From NCBI GenBank assembly GCA_025980465.1, contig JAICXJ010000015.1, positions 1 to 60,048 on the forward strand: a stretch of DNA of 60,048 bases, written 5' to 3'. Under the pieces are notes generated by a model that did no database searches, was not told the DNA's origin, and worked only from the letters and a program-made list of their open reading frames with translations. Source of the DNA: Frankiales bacterium. Lineage in GTDB: Bacteria; Actinomycetota; Actinomycetes; JAFAQI01. The position numbers were made by a program, and so were the translations under genes. Every line of letters begins with the position of its first letter. Positions within the stretch are counted from its first letter, which is position 1. Positions 50,949 through 58,332 of the stretch are shown here, piece by piece.

Positions 50949-51587
50949 ATGCCGTTCGACCTCTCGCAAACCGACCGCCTGCTGAGTACGACACGGGCGG
51001 TCCGAAAGCGCCTCGATCTCCAGCGGCCGGTGGAGCGCGAGGTGATCCTCGATTGCCTGCGGCTCGCCATCCAGGCGCCGACCGCGAGCAACTCACAGGG
51101 CTGGCGCTGGATGGTCGTCACCGACCCGGACAAGCGCAAGTTGATCGCCGAGTCCTACCGCAAGGTCGGTCAGGGCTACCTCGAGCAGGCGGCCCAGCAG
51201 GAGAAGGACGCCCAGACCCAACGGGTGTACGACAGTGCCCTCGCCCTCTCTCGAATCCTCGAGCAGGTGCCGGCACTTGTCATCCCGTGCGTCGAGGCAA
51301 AGCTGGAGGGCGTCCCGCATCCGATCGCGTCCGGTGTCTACGGGTCGGTGATCCAGGCGGCCTGGTCATTCCAACTGGCCCTGCGCTCCCGCGGGCTGGG
51401 CTCGGTGTGGACCACACTGCACCTGTTCGATGCCGACACGGTCGCCGCGGCGCTGGAGATCCCGGAAGGCTTCACCCAGATCGCGTTGCTGCCAGTCGCC
51501 TACACCCTTGGCGACGACTTCAAGCCCGCCGAGCGGCCGCCGGTCGAGACCGTCACGTACTGGAACACCTGGGGTGCGACGAGCTGA
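50949..51587 (+). CDS. Nitroreductase-family protein
   Basis: 212-aa flavin (FMN) reductase of the nitroreductase superfamily. Residues 1-60 hold LLSTTRAVRKRLDLQRPVEREVILDCLRLAIQAPTASNSQGWRW, the FMN loop, and the C-terminal half has SVIQAAWSFQLALRSRGLGSVWTTLH and IALLPVAYT. It likely reduces a quinone, nitro compound or enone using NAD(P)H. The start ATG at 50949 places the domain at the beginning. The SRPBCC gene starts 1 bp after its stop, so both share one transcript. Confidence 0.9.
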   Translation: MPFDLSQTDRLLSTTRAVRKRLDLQRPVEREVILDCLRLAIQAPTASNSQGWRWMVVTDPDKRKLIAESYRKVGQGYLEQAAQQEKDAQTQRVYDSALALSRILEQVPALVIPCVEAKLEGVPHPIASGVYGSVIQAAWSFQLALRSRGLGSVWTTLHLFDADTVAAALEIPEGFTQIALLPVAYTLGDDFKPAERPPVETVTYWNTWGATS

Positions 51588-51588
51588 G

Positions 51589-52101
51589 ATGCAGAAGTTC
51601 GAGACCGTCTTCGAAGTCGACGCCAGCCCGGACCGGGTGTGGGGGCTGCTGCACGCGCCGCCACCGCCGGACGCGCCCAGCCCACGGACGGTGAACTACC
51701 CCGGCGGCTGGATGAAGATCCTGCTCGAGGGCGACGCCGACGGCCAGGGCATGGTGCGCACCTGCGAGTTCGGCGTACCGAGATATCTCGGATCGGGCGG
51801 CAAGGCCCACTCCTGGGAGATCGTCACCGAGGTCATCCCTGGCAGGTCGGCGAGCTACGAGGGCATCGGCAAGCCGCTGTGGTCGAAGGCGGCCGGCTCC
51901 CACACCTTGGAGCCGCTGGCCGGAAACCGCACCCGGCTCACGTTCGTCGAGACCTACCACGTGCACAACCGCATCCTGCGAGCCCTGCTGGAGAAGCGGG
52001 TGCACGCCCACATCTCGCGCGACAACCACGAGCTCTACAAGAAGATCCTCGGCTACCTCGGTGCGGTGACCCAGGTGTCGGCGCGCTCGATCAAGGTCTA
52101 G
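51589..52101 (+). CDS. SRPBCC-family lipid/ligand-binding protein
   Basis: 170-aa SRPBCC (START-like) protein. Characteristic: FETVFEVDASPDRVWGLLH (4-22), a middle YLGSGGKAHSWEIVTEVIPGRSASYEG, then GNRTRLTFVETYHVHNRILRALLEKRVHAHI. The fold forms a hydrophobic cavity that binds lipids or polyketides. Its start is 1 bp after the nitroreductase stop. It is followed by repeat copy C (52115-52158) and then the convergent aldehyde dehydrogenase gene. Confidence 0.82.
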   Translation: MQKFETVFEVDASPDRVWGLLHAPPPPDAPSPRTVNYPGGWMKILLEGDADGQGMVRTCEFGVPRYLGSGGKAHSWEIVTEVIPGRSASYEGIGKPLWSKAAGSHTLEPLAGNRTRLTFVETYHVHNRILRALLEKRVHAHISRDNHELYKKILGYLGAVTQVSARSIKV

Positions 52102-52114
52102 CGTTCTGCAGCAC

Positions 52115-52158
52115 CTGTCAGCGGCAACGGGGGCTATAGCACCCGGTGGTGCTGACAA
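52115..52158. repeat. 44-bp palindromic repeat, copy C (opposite orientation)
   Basis: Read on the minus strand it begins TTGTCAGC, has the GGGTGCTATAGCCCCC centre and ends GCTGACAG. It fills the 65-bp space between the convergent SRPBCC and aldehyde dehydrogenase genes. Confidence 0.8.
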
Positions 52159-52166
52159 CTCGGGAG

Positions 52167-53645
52167 CTAGAGGCCGCCGGCGTAGGTCTTGGTTTCGAGG
52201 TACTGCTCGAAACCCTCGTCGCCGTTCTGCCGCCCGATGCCACTCGCCTTGTAGCCGCCGAACGGGGAGTCGGCGCCGTACCAGACGCCGCCGTTGACAC
52301 CGATCGTGCCGGTTCGGATCCGCTTGGCGACGTTCAGCGCGCGGCCCTCGTCGCCTGACGTGACCATGCCGGACAGACCGTACTGGTTGTCGTTCGCGAT
52401 GCGGACCGCATCGTCGTCGTTGTCGAACGGGATTACGACGAGGACCGGGCCGAAGATCTCCTTCTGCGCGATCGTCATCGAGTTATCCACGTCGGCGAAC
52501 ACGGTCGGCTCGACGTACCAGCCCTTCGGCAGATGCGATGGCCTGCCGCCACCCAGCACCAGCCGCGCGCCTTCCTTCACGCCGGCGTCGATCAGCCCGA
52601 GCACCCGCTCGCGCTGCTTCTCGGAGATCAGCGGTCCCATGATGTTGTTCGCATCGGCCGGGTCGCCATAGCCGACGGCTTTGAAGCTCTGCTCGACCAG
52701 CGCGAGCCCCTCCTCATACCGCGAGCGGGGCAGCAGCATCCGGGTCGGCATCGCACACCCCTGCCCGGCGTGCGAGCACACCGTGAACGACGCCATGCCG
52801 AGTGCGGTCTCGAGGTCTGCGTCGTCGAGGTAGATCTGGGCGCTCTTTCCGCCGAGTTCGAGGAACAGCCGCTTCAGCGTCGGGGCGCCGGCAGCCATGA
52901 TCCGCCGACCGGTGTCGGTGGAGCCGGTGAACGAGATCAGGTCGACCCGCGGATCGACGACGAGCTGCTCGCCGCGCATGTGGTCCGAGGACGGGACGAC
53001 GTTGACCACGCCTGCCGGGATGTCGGTCTTCTCAGCGATGAGGCGGCCGAATCGGGTCGATGTCCACGGTGTGTCGGGCGCCGGCTTCACCACGACGGTG
53101 TTGCCAGTGGCGAGTGCCTGGCCGAGCTTGTTGATGGTGATCTCGAACGGGTAGTTCCAGGGCGTGATCGCGCCGACGACGCCGACCGGCTCCTTCGCCA
53201 CCTTCCGCCACGAGCGCATCCCGAACGCGTTGCCTTCCGGCAGGTCGCGCTCCCACGGATACGTTGCGATCCGCTGCGCCGGCCAAAGCAGGCCGTCGGC
53301 GAGCGGCGCATCCAGCTGCGGCCCGTAAGTGATGAGCAGTGGAGCGCCCACCTCGGCGATGAGCTCCTGGCGGATCAGCTCGGTCTCGGCAACCAACGCG
53401 TCGTGAAGCTGTCGCAGGCAGTTCGCCCGGAAATCGTGGTCGGTCGACCAGGCGGTCTCGTCGAAGGCCTTGCGGGCAGCGGCGATCGCCGCGTCGGTGT
53501 CGGCCTCGGTGGCGTCGGCGACGACGCCGAGCACCTCCTCGGTCGCCGGGTTGACGTTGTCGAACGTCGCGCCCGACTCCGACTCGCGTAGCTCGCCGTT
53601 GATGAGCAGCCGGGGATCACCGATCTGCTGCGCGACCGCCGTCAC
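52167..53645 (-). CDS. Aldehyde dehydrogenase (NAD(P)-dependent)
   Basis: 492-aa aldehyde dehydrogenase. Catalytic residues: Asn in AITPWNYPFE (about 161-164), Glu in LELGGKSAQ (about 263), Cys in HAGQGCAMPT (about 297), and EIFGPVLVV further on. It oxidises an aldehyde to the acid. The GTG start at 53645 overlaps the P450 stop (GTGA), which argues against a longer reading. It is the last gene of a four-gene operon: amidohydrolase, CoA transferase, P450, aldehyde dehydrogenase. Confidence 0.93.
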   Translation of the reverse strand: MTAVAQQIGDPRLLINGELRESESGATFDNVNPATEEVLGVVADATEADTDAAIAAARKAFDETAWSTDHDFRANCLRQLHDALVAETELIRQELIAEVGAPLLITYGPQLDAPLADGLLWPAQRIATYPWERDLPEGNAFGMRSWRKVAKEPVGVVGAITPWNYPFEITINKLGQALATGNTVVVKPAPDTPWTSTRFGRLIAEKTDIPAGVVNVVPSSDHMRGEQLVVDPRVDLISFTGSTDTGRRIMAAGAPTLKRLFLELGGKSAQIYLDDADLETALGMASFTVCSHAGQGCAMPTRMLLPRSRYEEGLALVEQSFKAVGYGDPADANNIMGPLISEKQRERVLGLIDAGVKEGARLVLGGGRPSHLPKGWYVEPTVFADVDNSMTIAQKEIFGPVLVVIPFDNDDDAVRIANDNQYGLSGMVTSGDEGRALNVAKRIRTGTIGVNGGVWYGADSPFGGYKASGIGRQNGDEGFEQYLETKTYAGGL

Positions 53646-54850
53646 GGCAGCACCCGGACCGGGACGTTGCACCAGCCGGCGACGTTGGTCATCGTGACCC
53701 GCTTCAGCCCGGCGCGGTCGACCTCGTAGCGAGGCATCAGGTCAAGTAGTCGGTTCAAGGCGATCGCGCTCTCCATCCGGGCCAGAGCTGCTCCGAGGCA
53801 ACTGTGAATTCCGTAGCCGAACCCAACGTTAACGCCCTGATCCCGAGGTCGATCGATGTCGAACCGGTCGGGGTCCGGGAAGGCCCGCTCGTCGCGGTTC
53901 GCCGACGCCGGGATGATCATGACCGCGCTGCCTGCCGGGATCGTCACGCCATGCAGGGTGGCCTCCCGCAGCGTGTACCTGACCATGTACTGCGCCGGAG
54001 TGGTGTAGCGCAGCAGCTCCTCGACCGCGGCCGGGACCTTGTCGCGGTTGTGCTGCAGCATCCGCCACTGGTCCGGGTTCTCGTCGAAGACGACCGCGGC
54101 GTTCGCGATGAGCTTGGTCACCGTCTCGGCGCCGGCGCCGCCGAGCAGGCTGGCGAAGCCGGCGATCTCGACGTCATCGAGTTGGGTAATGCCGCCGTCT
54201 TCCCGATCGACCTGCGCCGCGATCAGCCGGCTGATCATGTCGTCCTGCGGCGCGGCGCGGCGCTGCTGGATGAGGGTGAAATACATCATCCCGGAGGCGA
54301 TCCCAGCTTCGATGCCCTCGGCCGTCGTATGGATCGAGCCCGGCTCGCGTTCGAGCGTCTTGTCCAGCCAGAGCCGCACCTGCTGCCGATGCTCGGCCGG
54401 TACACCGAGCATGCGAGTGATGACCTCCACCGGGAACAGCGCCGAGAAGTCGTGTACGACGTCGAAACTCGTCGGGTCGACGCGCGAGAGGAAGGAATCG
54501 ATGACCTCCTCCACCATCGGCTGGAGGTTCGCGACCGCCTTCGGCGTGAAGACCCGATTGACCAAGCTGCGCATCCGGCGGTGCTCGGGCGGGTCGAGCA
54601 TGATCACGAGCGGGGCCGGCACCGGCTCGCCCGACTGCACCATTGCGAGGTCGATGCCGCGCGAGGACGAGAAGGTCTCGACGTCCTTGTACGCCATCGT
54701 GACGTCGTCGTGCCGGGTCAGCGCGTAGAAGTTGTACTTCGCGCTGTAGTAGACCGGCGCCTCGTCGCGCAGCCGGCGGTAGATCTCGTAGGGATGGGCG
54801 AAGAAGTCATCGGAGAACGGGTCGAACTCGACCGGAGCGACGAGCGTCAA
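53642..54850 (-). CDS. Cytochrome P450
   Basis: 402-aa P450. The I-helix motif is GGAGAETVTK (near 237-246), the K-helix ExxR lies in EELLRYT (near 277-283), and the heme-ligand Cys is in GFGYGIHSCLGAALARME (Cys near 351). It is soluble, class I type, so it needs a ferredoxin and reductase that are not in this window. The TTG start at 54850 overlaps the CoA-transferase stop (TTGA) and has GGGAG upstream; ATG at 54892 is an alternative. It hydroxylates an unknown lipid-like substrate, and the coupled aldehyde dehydrogenase suggests stepwise oxidation. Confidence 0.92.
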   Translation of the reverse strand: MTLVAPVEFDPFSDDFFAHPYEIYRRLRDEAPVYYSAKYNFYALTRHDDVTMAYKDVETFSSSRGIDLAMVQSGEPVPAPLVIMLDPPEHRRMRSLVNRVFTPKAVANLQPMVEEVIDSFLSRVDPTSFDVVHDFSALFPVEVITRMLGVPAEHRQQVRLWLDKTLEREPGSIHTTAEGIEAGIASGMMYFTLIQQRRAAPQDDMISRLIAAQVDREDGGITQLDDVEIAGFASLLGGAGAETVTKLIANAAVVFDENPDQWRMLQHNRDKVPAAVEELLRYTTPAQYMVRYTLREATLHGVTIPAGSAVMIIPASANRDERAFPDPDRFDIDRPRDQGVNVGFGYGIHSCLGAALARMESAIALNRLLDLMPRYEVDRAGLKRVTMTNVAGWCNVPVRVLP

Positions 54851-56067
54851 AGGATGGCTCCCTGCTCCTTGTACGCGGCTATCTGCTCCCACTCGAACCC
54901 GGCTTCCAGCAGGATCTCCTCGGTGTGCTGGCCGTGCTCCGGCGCCCCGGGCGGTACGACGTGCTCCTCGTCGAACTGCACCGGGTTGACCGGCATCGCG
55001 AACTGCGCACCGCTCATCGACGTGACCATCGGGATGTAGCCGTTCGCGACGACGTCCGGATCGGTGTGCAAGTCATAGGCGTTCTGCACCGGACCCCAGG
55101 CACCGGATAGCGGTTTGAGTGTCTCGATCCACTCCGCGAAGGTCTTCGAGGCGAACTCCTCGTCGAGAGTCTTGATCAGCTCGCTGCGATTGTTGAACCG
55201 GTTCATCGGCTCGGCGTACCGCTCGTCGGTGACCAGGTCCTCCCGGCCGATCACGGTGCAGAACTCGGCGAAGAACCGGTCGCCTTGCAACATCATCAGC
55301 GTGATGTAGCGCCCGTCTGAGGTCTTGTAGTTGCCGACCAGCGGGTTCGGGGCCTGACTGCGGTCGAAGGTCGGGATCGGCGGCTTGTCATACAGCGCCG
55401 AACTCGTCACGTCGGGGCTGAGGTTCCAGGCCGCGAGGCCGAGCAGCGACACGTCGACGACGGACGGCTTGCCGGTCCGGGCCCGCTTGAACAGCGCTGC
55501 GGCAATACCACCGGCGATGGTCATGCCGCCCATCACGTCCCCGAACGCCGGACGCTGCGCCACGATCCCGTCGGTGTACGACGCCGGGGTCAGCGCCGAC
55601 CCGATACCGCCACGGGACCAGTACGAGACCCCGTCGTAGCCGGGCTTGTCGGCATCGGGACCTTGGGTGCCGTGGCCGGACCCGCGCACGTAGATGATGT
55701 CGGGGTTGACCTTGCGGATGTCCTCGACATCAATTCCGAACTTCCGCCGGGCACTCGGCAGGTAGTTGGTAAGGAACACGTCGGCGGTCTCGACCAGTGA
55801 GAGCACGACCTCACGGCCGCCGGGGGTCTTCAGGTCGACGCCGATCGACTTCTTGCCGCGGTTCGGCATCTCGATCATGTAGTTGACGCCACCCCGTCCG
55901 GCCGGGACCAGTCCCATCGTGATGAGCCCCCGCTGCGGATCGCCGCCCTCGCGCGGCTCCACCTTGATGACCTCGGCGCCCCACTCGGCGAGCACCGCGC
56001 CGGCCGCGGGGACGAAGGTCCAGGCCGCGACCTCGACCACTTTGACGCCCGACATGACGTCGTTCAC
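54847..56067 (-). CDS. CaiB/BaiF family CoA transferase
   Basis: 406-aa class III CoA transferase. It starts with VKVVEVAAWTFVPAAGAVLAEWGAEVIKVE, includes RGKKSIGVDLK, and has the nucleophile region PAFGDVMGGM where the aspartate is the usual catalytic residue (Asp169 of FRC). GNYKTSDGRYITLMML is another family block. It moves CoA between two carboxylic acids. The start GTG at 56067 is supported by AGGGAG seven bases upstream. A 61-bp gap follows the amidohydrolase gene on the same strand. Confidence 0.92.
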   Translation of the reverse strand: MNDVMSGVKVVEVAAWTFVPAAGAVLAEWGAEVIKVEPREGGDPQRGLITMGLVPAGRGGVNYMIEMPNRGKKSIGVDLKTPGGREVVLSLVETADVFLTNYLPSARRKFGIDVEDIRKVNPDIIYVRGSGHGTQGPDADKPGYDGVSYWSRGGIGSALTPASYTDGIVAQRPAFGDVMGGMTIAGGIAAALFKRARTGKPSVVDVSLLGLAAWNLSPDVTSSALYDKPPIPTFDRSQAPNPLVGNYKTSDGRYITLMMLQGDRFFAEFCTVIGREDLVTDERYAEPMNRFNNRSELIKTLDEEFASKTFAEWIETLKPLSGAWGPVQNAYDLHTDPDVVANGYIPMVTSMSGAQFAMPVNPVQFDEEHVVPPGAPEHGQHTEEILLEAGFEWEQIAAYKEQGAIL

Positions 56068-56128
56068 TTGCGTGCTCCCTCTACTCGGAGATTGACCTGG
56101 GACGCCGAGGCGGCGAAAACAGAAGGGG

Positions 56129-57328
56129 CTACGCCTTGACCGGAACCTTGATCTTGAACAGCTCGCACATGTTGCCCCCCATGATTCGCTCGATGTCCTC
56201 CTGCGGGAGGCCATCGAGGTCATCGACGTAGGTGATCGGGTCCTTCAGGCCCTCCGGATGCGGCCAGTCGGAGCCGAAGACCACCCGGTCGGTGCCCACC
56301 AGCCGGGCGATCTCGATGAAGTTGTCCTCCCAGAACGGCGAGATGTACACGCCTCGCTTGAACGCGGCGACCGGGTCCTCACCAAACTCCTGCGGCATCT
56401 TCTTGTAGACGCCGGACAGGTCGTGGAAGAGCCCCGGCACCCAGTCCGCGCCGTTCTCGATCGAGAGGACCCGCAAGCCGGGGTTGCGGCTGAGCGCGCC
56501 GTGACAGGTCAGCGCCATCATCGCGTCGACGATCGGGCGATGGCCCATCGCGGCCATCCGGAACGCCGTCGGACGGAACGGCAAGAACTCCTTCGCGGGT
56601 TCCCAGGCCCCGAGGAGCTCGGCGTACCCCGAGTCCGACGCGTGCATCGAGACCGGAATGCCGGCGTCGACACAGGCCTGCCAGAACGGATCGAACTCTG
56701 GGAAGCCAAACGAGCGGGTGCCGCCGCGCAGGCTGGGGACCGGCGCCGGCCGGACGAGCACGGTGCGAGCACCCCGCTCGAGACACCACTGCAGCTCCTC
56801 GAGGGCCCGATCGATGATCGGGAGAGTGATGACCGGCGTCGAGAAGATCCTGCCCTCGTAGTCGAACTGCCACTGCTCGTACATCCATTCGTTGAGGGCG
56901 TGGATGACGTCGTGGGTGAGCTCCGGGTCGTCCTTCATCCGCTCCTCGACCAGGCTGGCCAGAGTCGGGAACATCAGGCTGTAGTCGAGGCCGAGCTCGT
57001 CCATCACCTCGAGGCGGGCTGCTGGCTCCCGGAACGCCGGGATCGCTCGCATCGGCTCGCCCATGATCTCCCGGAACGACTTGCCCTCCGGATTGCCGGT
57101 GCGGAAGTAATCCTCCTGCGCTCCCGGCCGGGCGACGACGTCGAAGGTGGGATTCGGGATGTAGTCGGAGATCACGCCGCGGACGACGATCTTGGTGCGG
57201 CCGCGCACCTCGACGTAGTCGATGGCGTTCTTCGCGTGATCGGGCAGGAACTTGGTGAGCGCTTCGCGTGGCTCGTAGAAGTGGTTGTCCGCGTCAAAGA
57301 CTGGATAGCTGAGTTCACGCGACGGCAC
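56129..57328 (-). CDS. Amidohydrolase-family metal-dependent hydrolase
   Basis: 399-aa TIM-barrel protein of the amidohydrolase_2 group with the metal-motif VFDADNHFYEP near 10-20. Other family blocks are SLMFPTLASLVEERMKDDPE, VSMHASDSGYAE and VFGSDWPHPEGLKDP (near 360). The closest pattern is that of mycobacterial amidohydrolases in steroid or terpenoid clusters. The GTG start at 57328 is favoured because GAGGGAG lies six bases upstream; earlier GTG codons add non-conserved residues. First gene of the four-gene operon and divergent from the thioesterase. Confidence 0.88.
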   Translation of the reverse strand: MPSRELSYPVFDADNHFYEPREALTKFLPDHAKNAIDYVEVRGRTKIVVRGVISDYIPNPTFDVVARPGAQEDYFRTGNPEGKSFREIMGEPMRAIPAFREPAARLEVMDELGLDYSLMFPTLASLVEERMKDDPELTHDVIHALNEWMYEQWQFDYEGRIFSTPVITLPIIDRALEELQWCLERGARTVLVRPAPVPSLRGGTRSFGFPEFDPFWQACVDAGIPVSMHASDSGYAELLGAWEPAKEFLPFRPTAFRMAAMGHRPIVDAMMALTCHGALSRNPGLRVLSIENGADWVPGLFHDLSGVYKKMPQEFGEDPVAAFKRGVYISPFWEDNFIEIARLVGTDRVVFGSDWPHPEGLKDPITYVDDLDGLPQEDIERIMGGNMCELFKIKVPVKA

Positions 57329-57360
57329 GGCGAGCTCCCTCGTCACGGGCGACACTTCGG

Positions 57361-57379
57361 GGCAAGATTGCCTCTTGCC
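57361..57379. promoter_or_regulatory. Palindrome in divergent promoter region
   Basis: GGCAAGA-TTGCC-TCTTGCC: perfect 7-bp arms with a 5-bp spacer, 32 bp upstream of the amidohydrolase start and 52 bp upstream of the thioesterase start. It is not of the CTGAC/GTCAG type, so a second regulator may control this locus. The binding protein is unknown. Confidence 0.55.
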
Positions 57380-57431
57380 GTGGATGAGAATGACGTTACC
57401 ACCCACGGCTCAACCTTGCTACCGTTCAGCG

Positions 57432-58256
57432 GTGCCGTTCGATCTCGCCAATCTGATCGCACGGATGGAGCTTCGACAGACGGGCCCCGGCAGGTACGAC
57501 GGCGACAACCTCGACCTCGACTACCGGCGCGTATTCGGTGGCCAGATCCTGGCCCAGACCATCTATGCACTGCGTGCCTGCGCGGACGGCAAGTCACTGA
57601 AATCGCTGTGGCAGCAGTTCCCTCGCGAGGGCGATGTGTCGCTGCCGATGACGTATGAGGTGACGGCACACCACGCCGGACGGACCTTCGCGACGTACGG
57701 CGTCCACGCCTCCCAGGACGGCAGGCTGATCAGCATCGCCGCTGCCGCACTGCACGCTCCGGAACCCGGACTGTCGCATCCGGCTGAGATGCCCGCGGTC
57801 GTCTCGCCCGACGAAGCGCGCCGGGTGGCGATCGACATGATCCCGTGGGAGATCCGGGTGATCGGTGATGCCGACCTCAACTCCCCCGAGGTACATCCGG
57901 CGCGGTTCCAGTTCTGGATGCGGACGCCGCCGGTCGACTCACTCGGTGCGCACGACAGCGACTGGACCCATCAGGCGCTGCTTGCCCACGCCAGCGACCT
58001 GACGATCATCGGTACCGCCCTGCTCCCGGTCGCGGGGCTGTCGCAGGCCGACACGGGCACCAAATTCCACTCCGCGGTCACCTCGCACACGCTGTGGTTC
58101 CACTCGTCGTTCCGGATCGACGACTGGGTCCTCGTCGACCAGGTCGCCCCCGTGCTGGATGGCTCACGTGGCTTCGGTCGCGGCGACGTCTGGACCCGGG
58201 ACGGTCGGCTCGTCGCCAGCTTCGCCCAGGAGTCGATGGTCCGCCCCCTCGCCTGA
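57432..58256 (+). CDS. Acyl-CoA thioesterase (TesB-like)
   Basis: 274-aa double hot-dog thioesterase. Family blocks: RVFGGQILAQTIYALRAC, LPMTYEVTAHHAGRTFATYGVHASQDGRLI in the first half, and SAVTSHTLWFHSSFRIDDWVLVDQVAPV with GRGDVWTRDGRLVASFAQESMVR at the end, which is the standard TesB ending. It hydrolyses acyl-CoA to free acid and CoA. GTG at 57432 fits the domain start; a longer reading adds a non-conserved leader. Divergent from the amidohydrolase operon. Confidence 0.9.
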   Translation: MPFDLANLIARMELRQTGPGRYDGDNLDLDYRRVFGGQILAQTIYALRACADGKSLKSLWQQFPREGDVSLPMTYEVTAHHAGRTFATYGVHASQDGRLISIAAAALHAPEPGLSHPAEMPAVVSPDEARRVAIDMIPWEIRVIGDADLNSPEVHPARFQFWMRTPPVDSLGAHDSDWTHQALLAHASDLTIIGTALLPVAGLSQADTGTKFHSAVTSHTLWFHSSFRIDDWVLVDQVAPVLDGSRGFGRGDVWTRDGRLVASFAQESMVRPLA

Positions 58257-58310
58257 GGCTGCCGCCCGGTCTTGGCGGACCAACCATTCGGCGACAATCA
58301 TCGTCTGAAC

Positions 58311-58332
58311 ATCGACGAGGCGCCTCGTCGAT
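58311..58332. promoter_or_regulatory. 22-bp perfect palindrome at the acyltransferase start
   Basis: ATCGACGAGGC followed directly by its reverse complement GCCTCGTCGAT, with no spacer. The last two bases are the first two of the ATG at 58331. It could be an operator or an RNA hairpin that occludes the start codon. Alternatively translation begins at ATG 58367 and the palindrome is in the leader. Confidence 0.6.
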
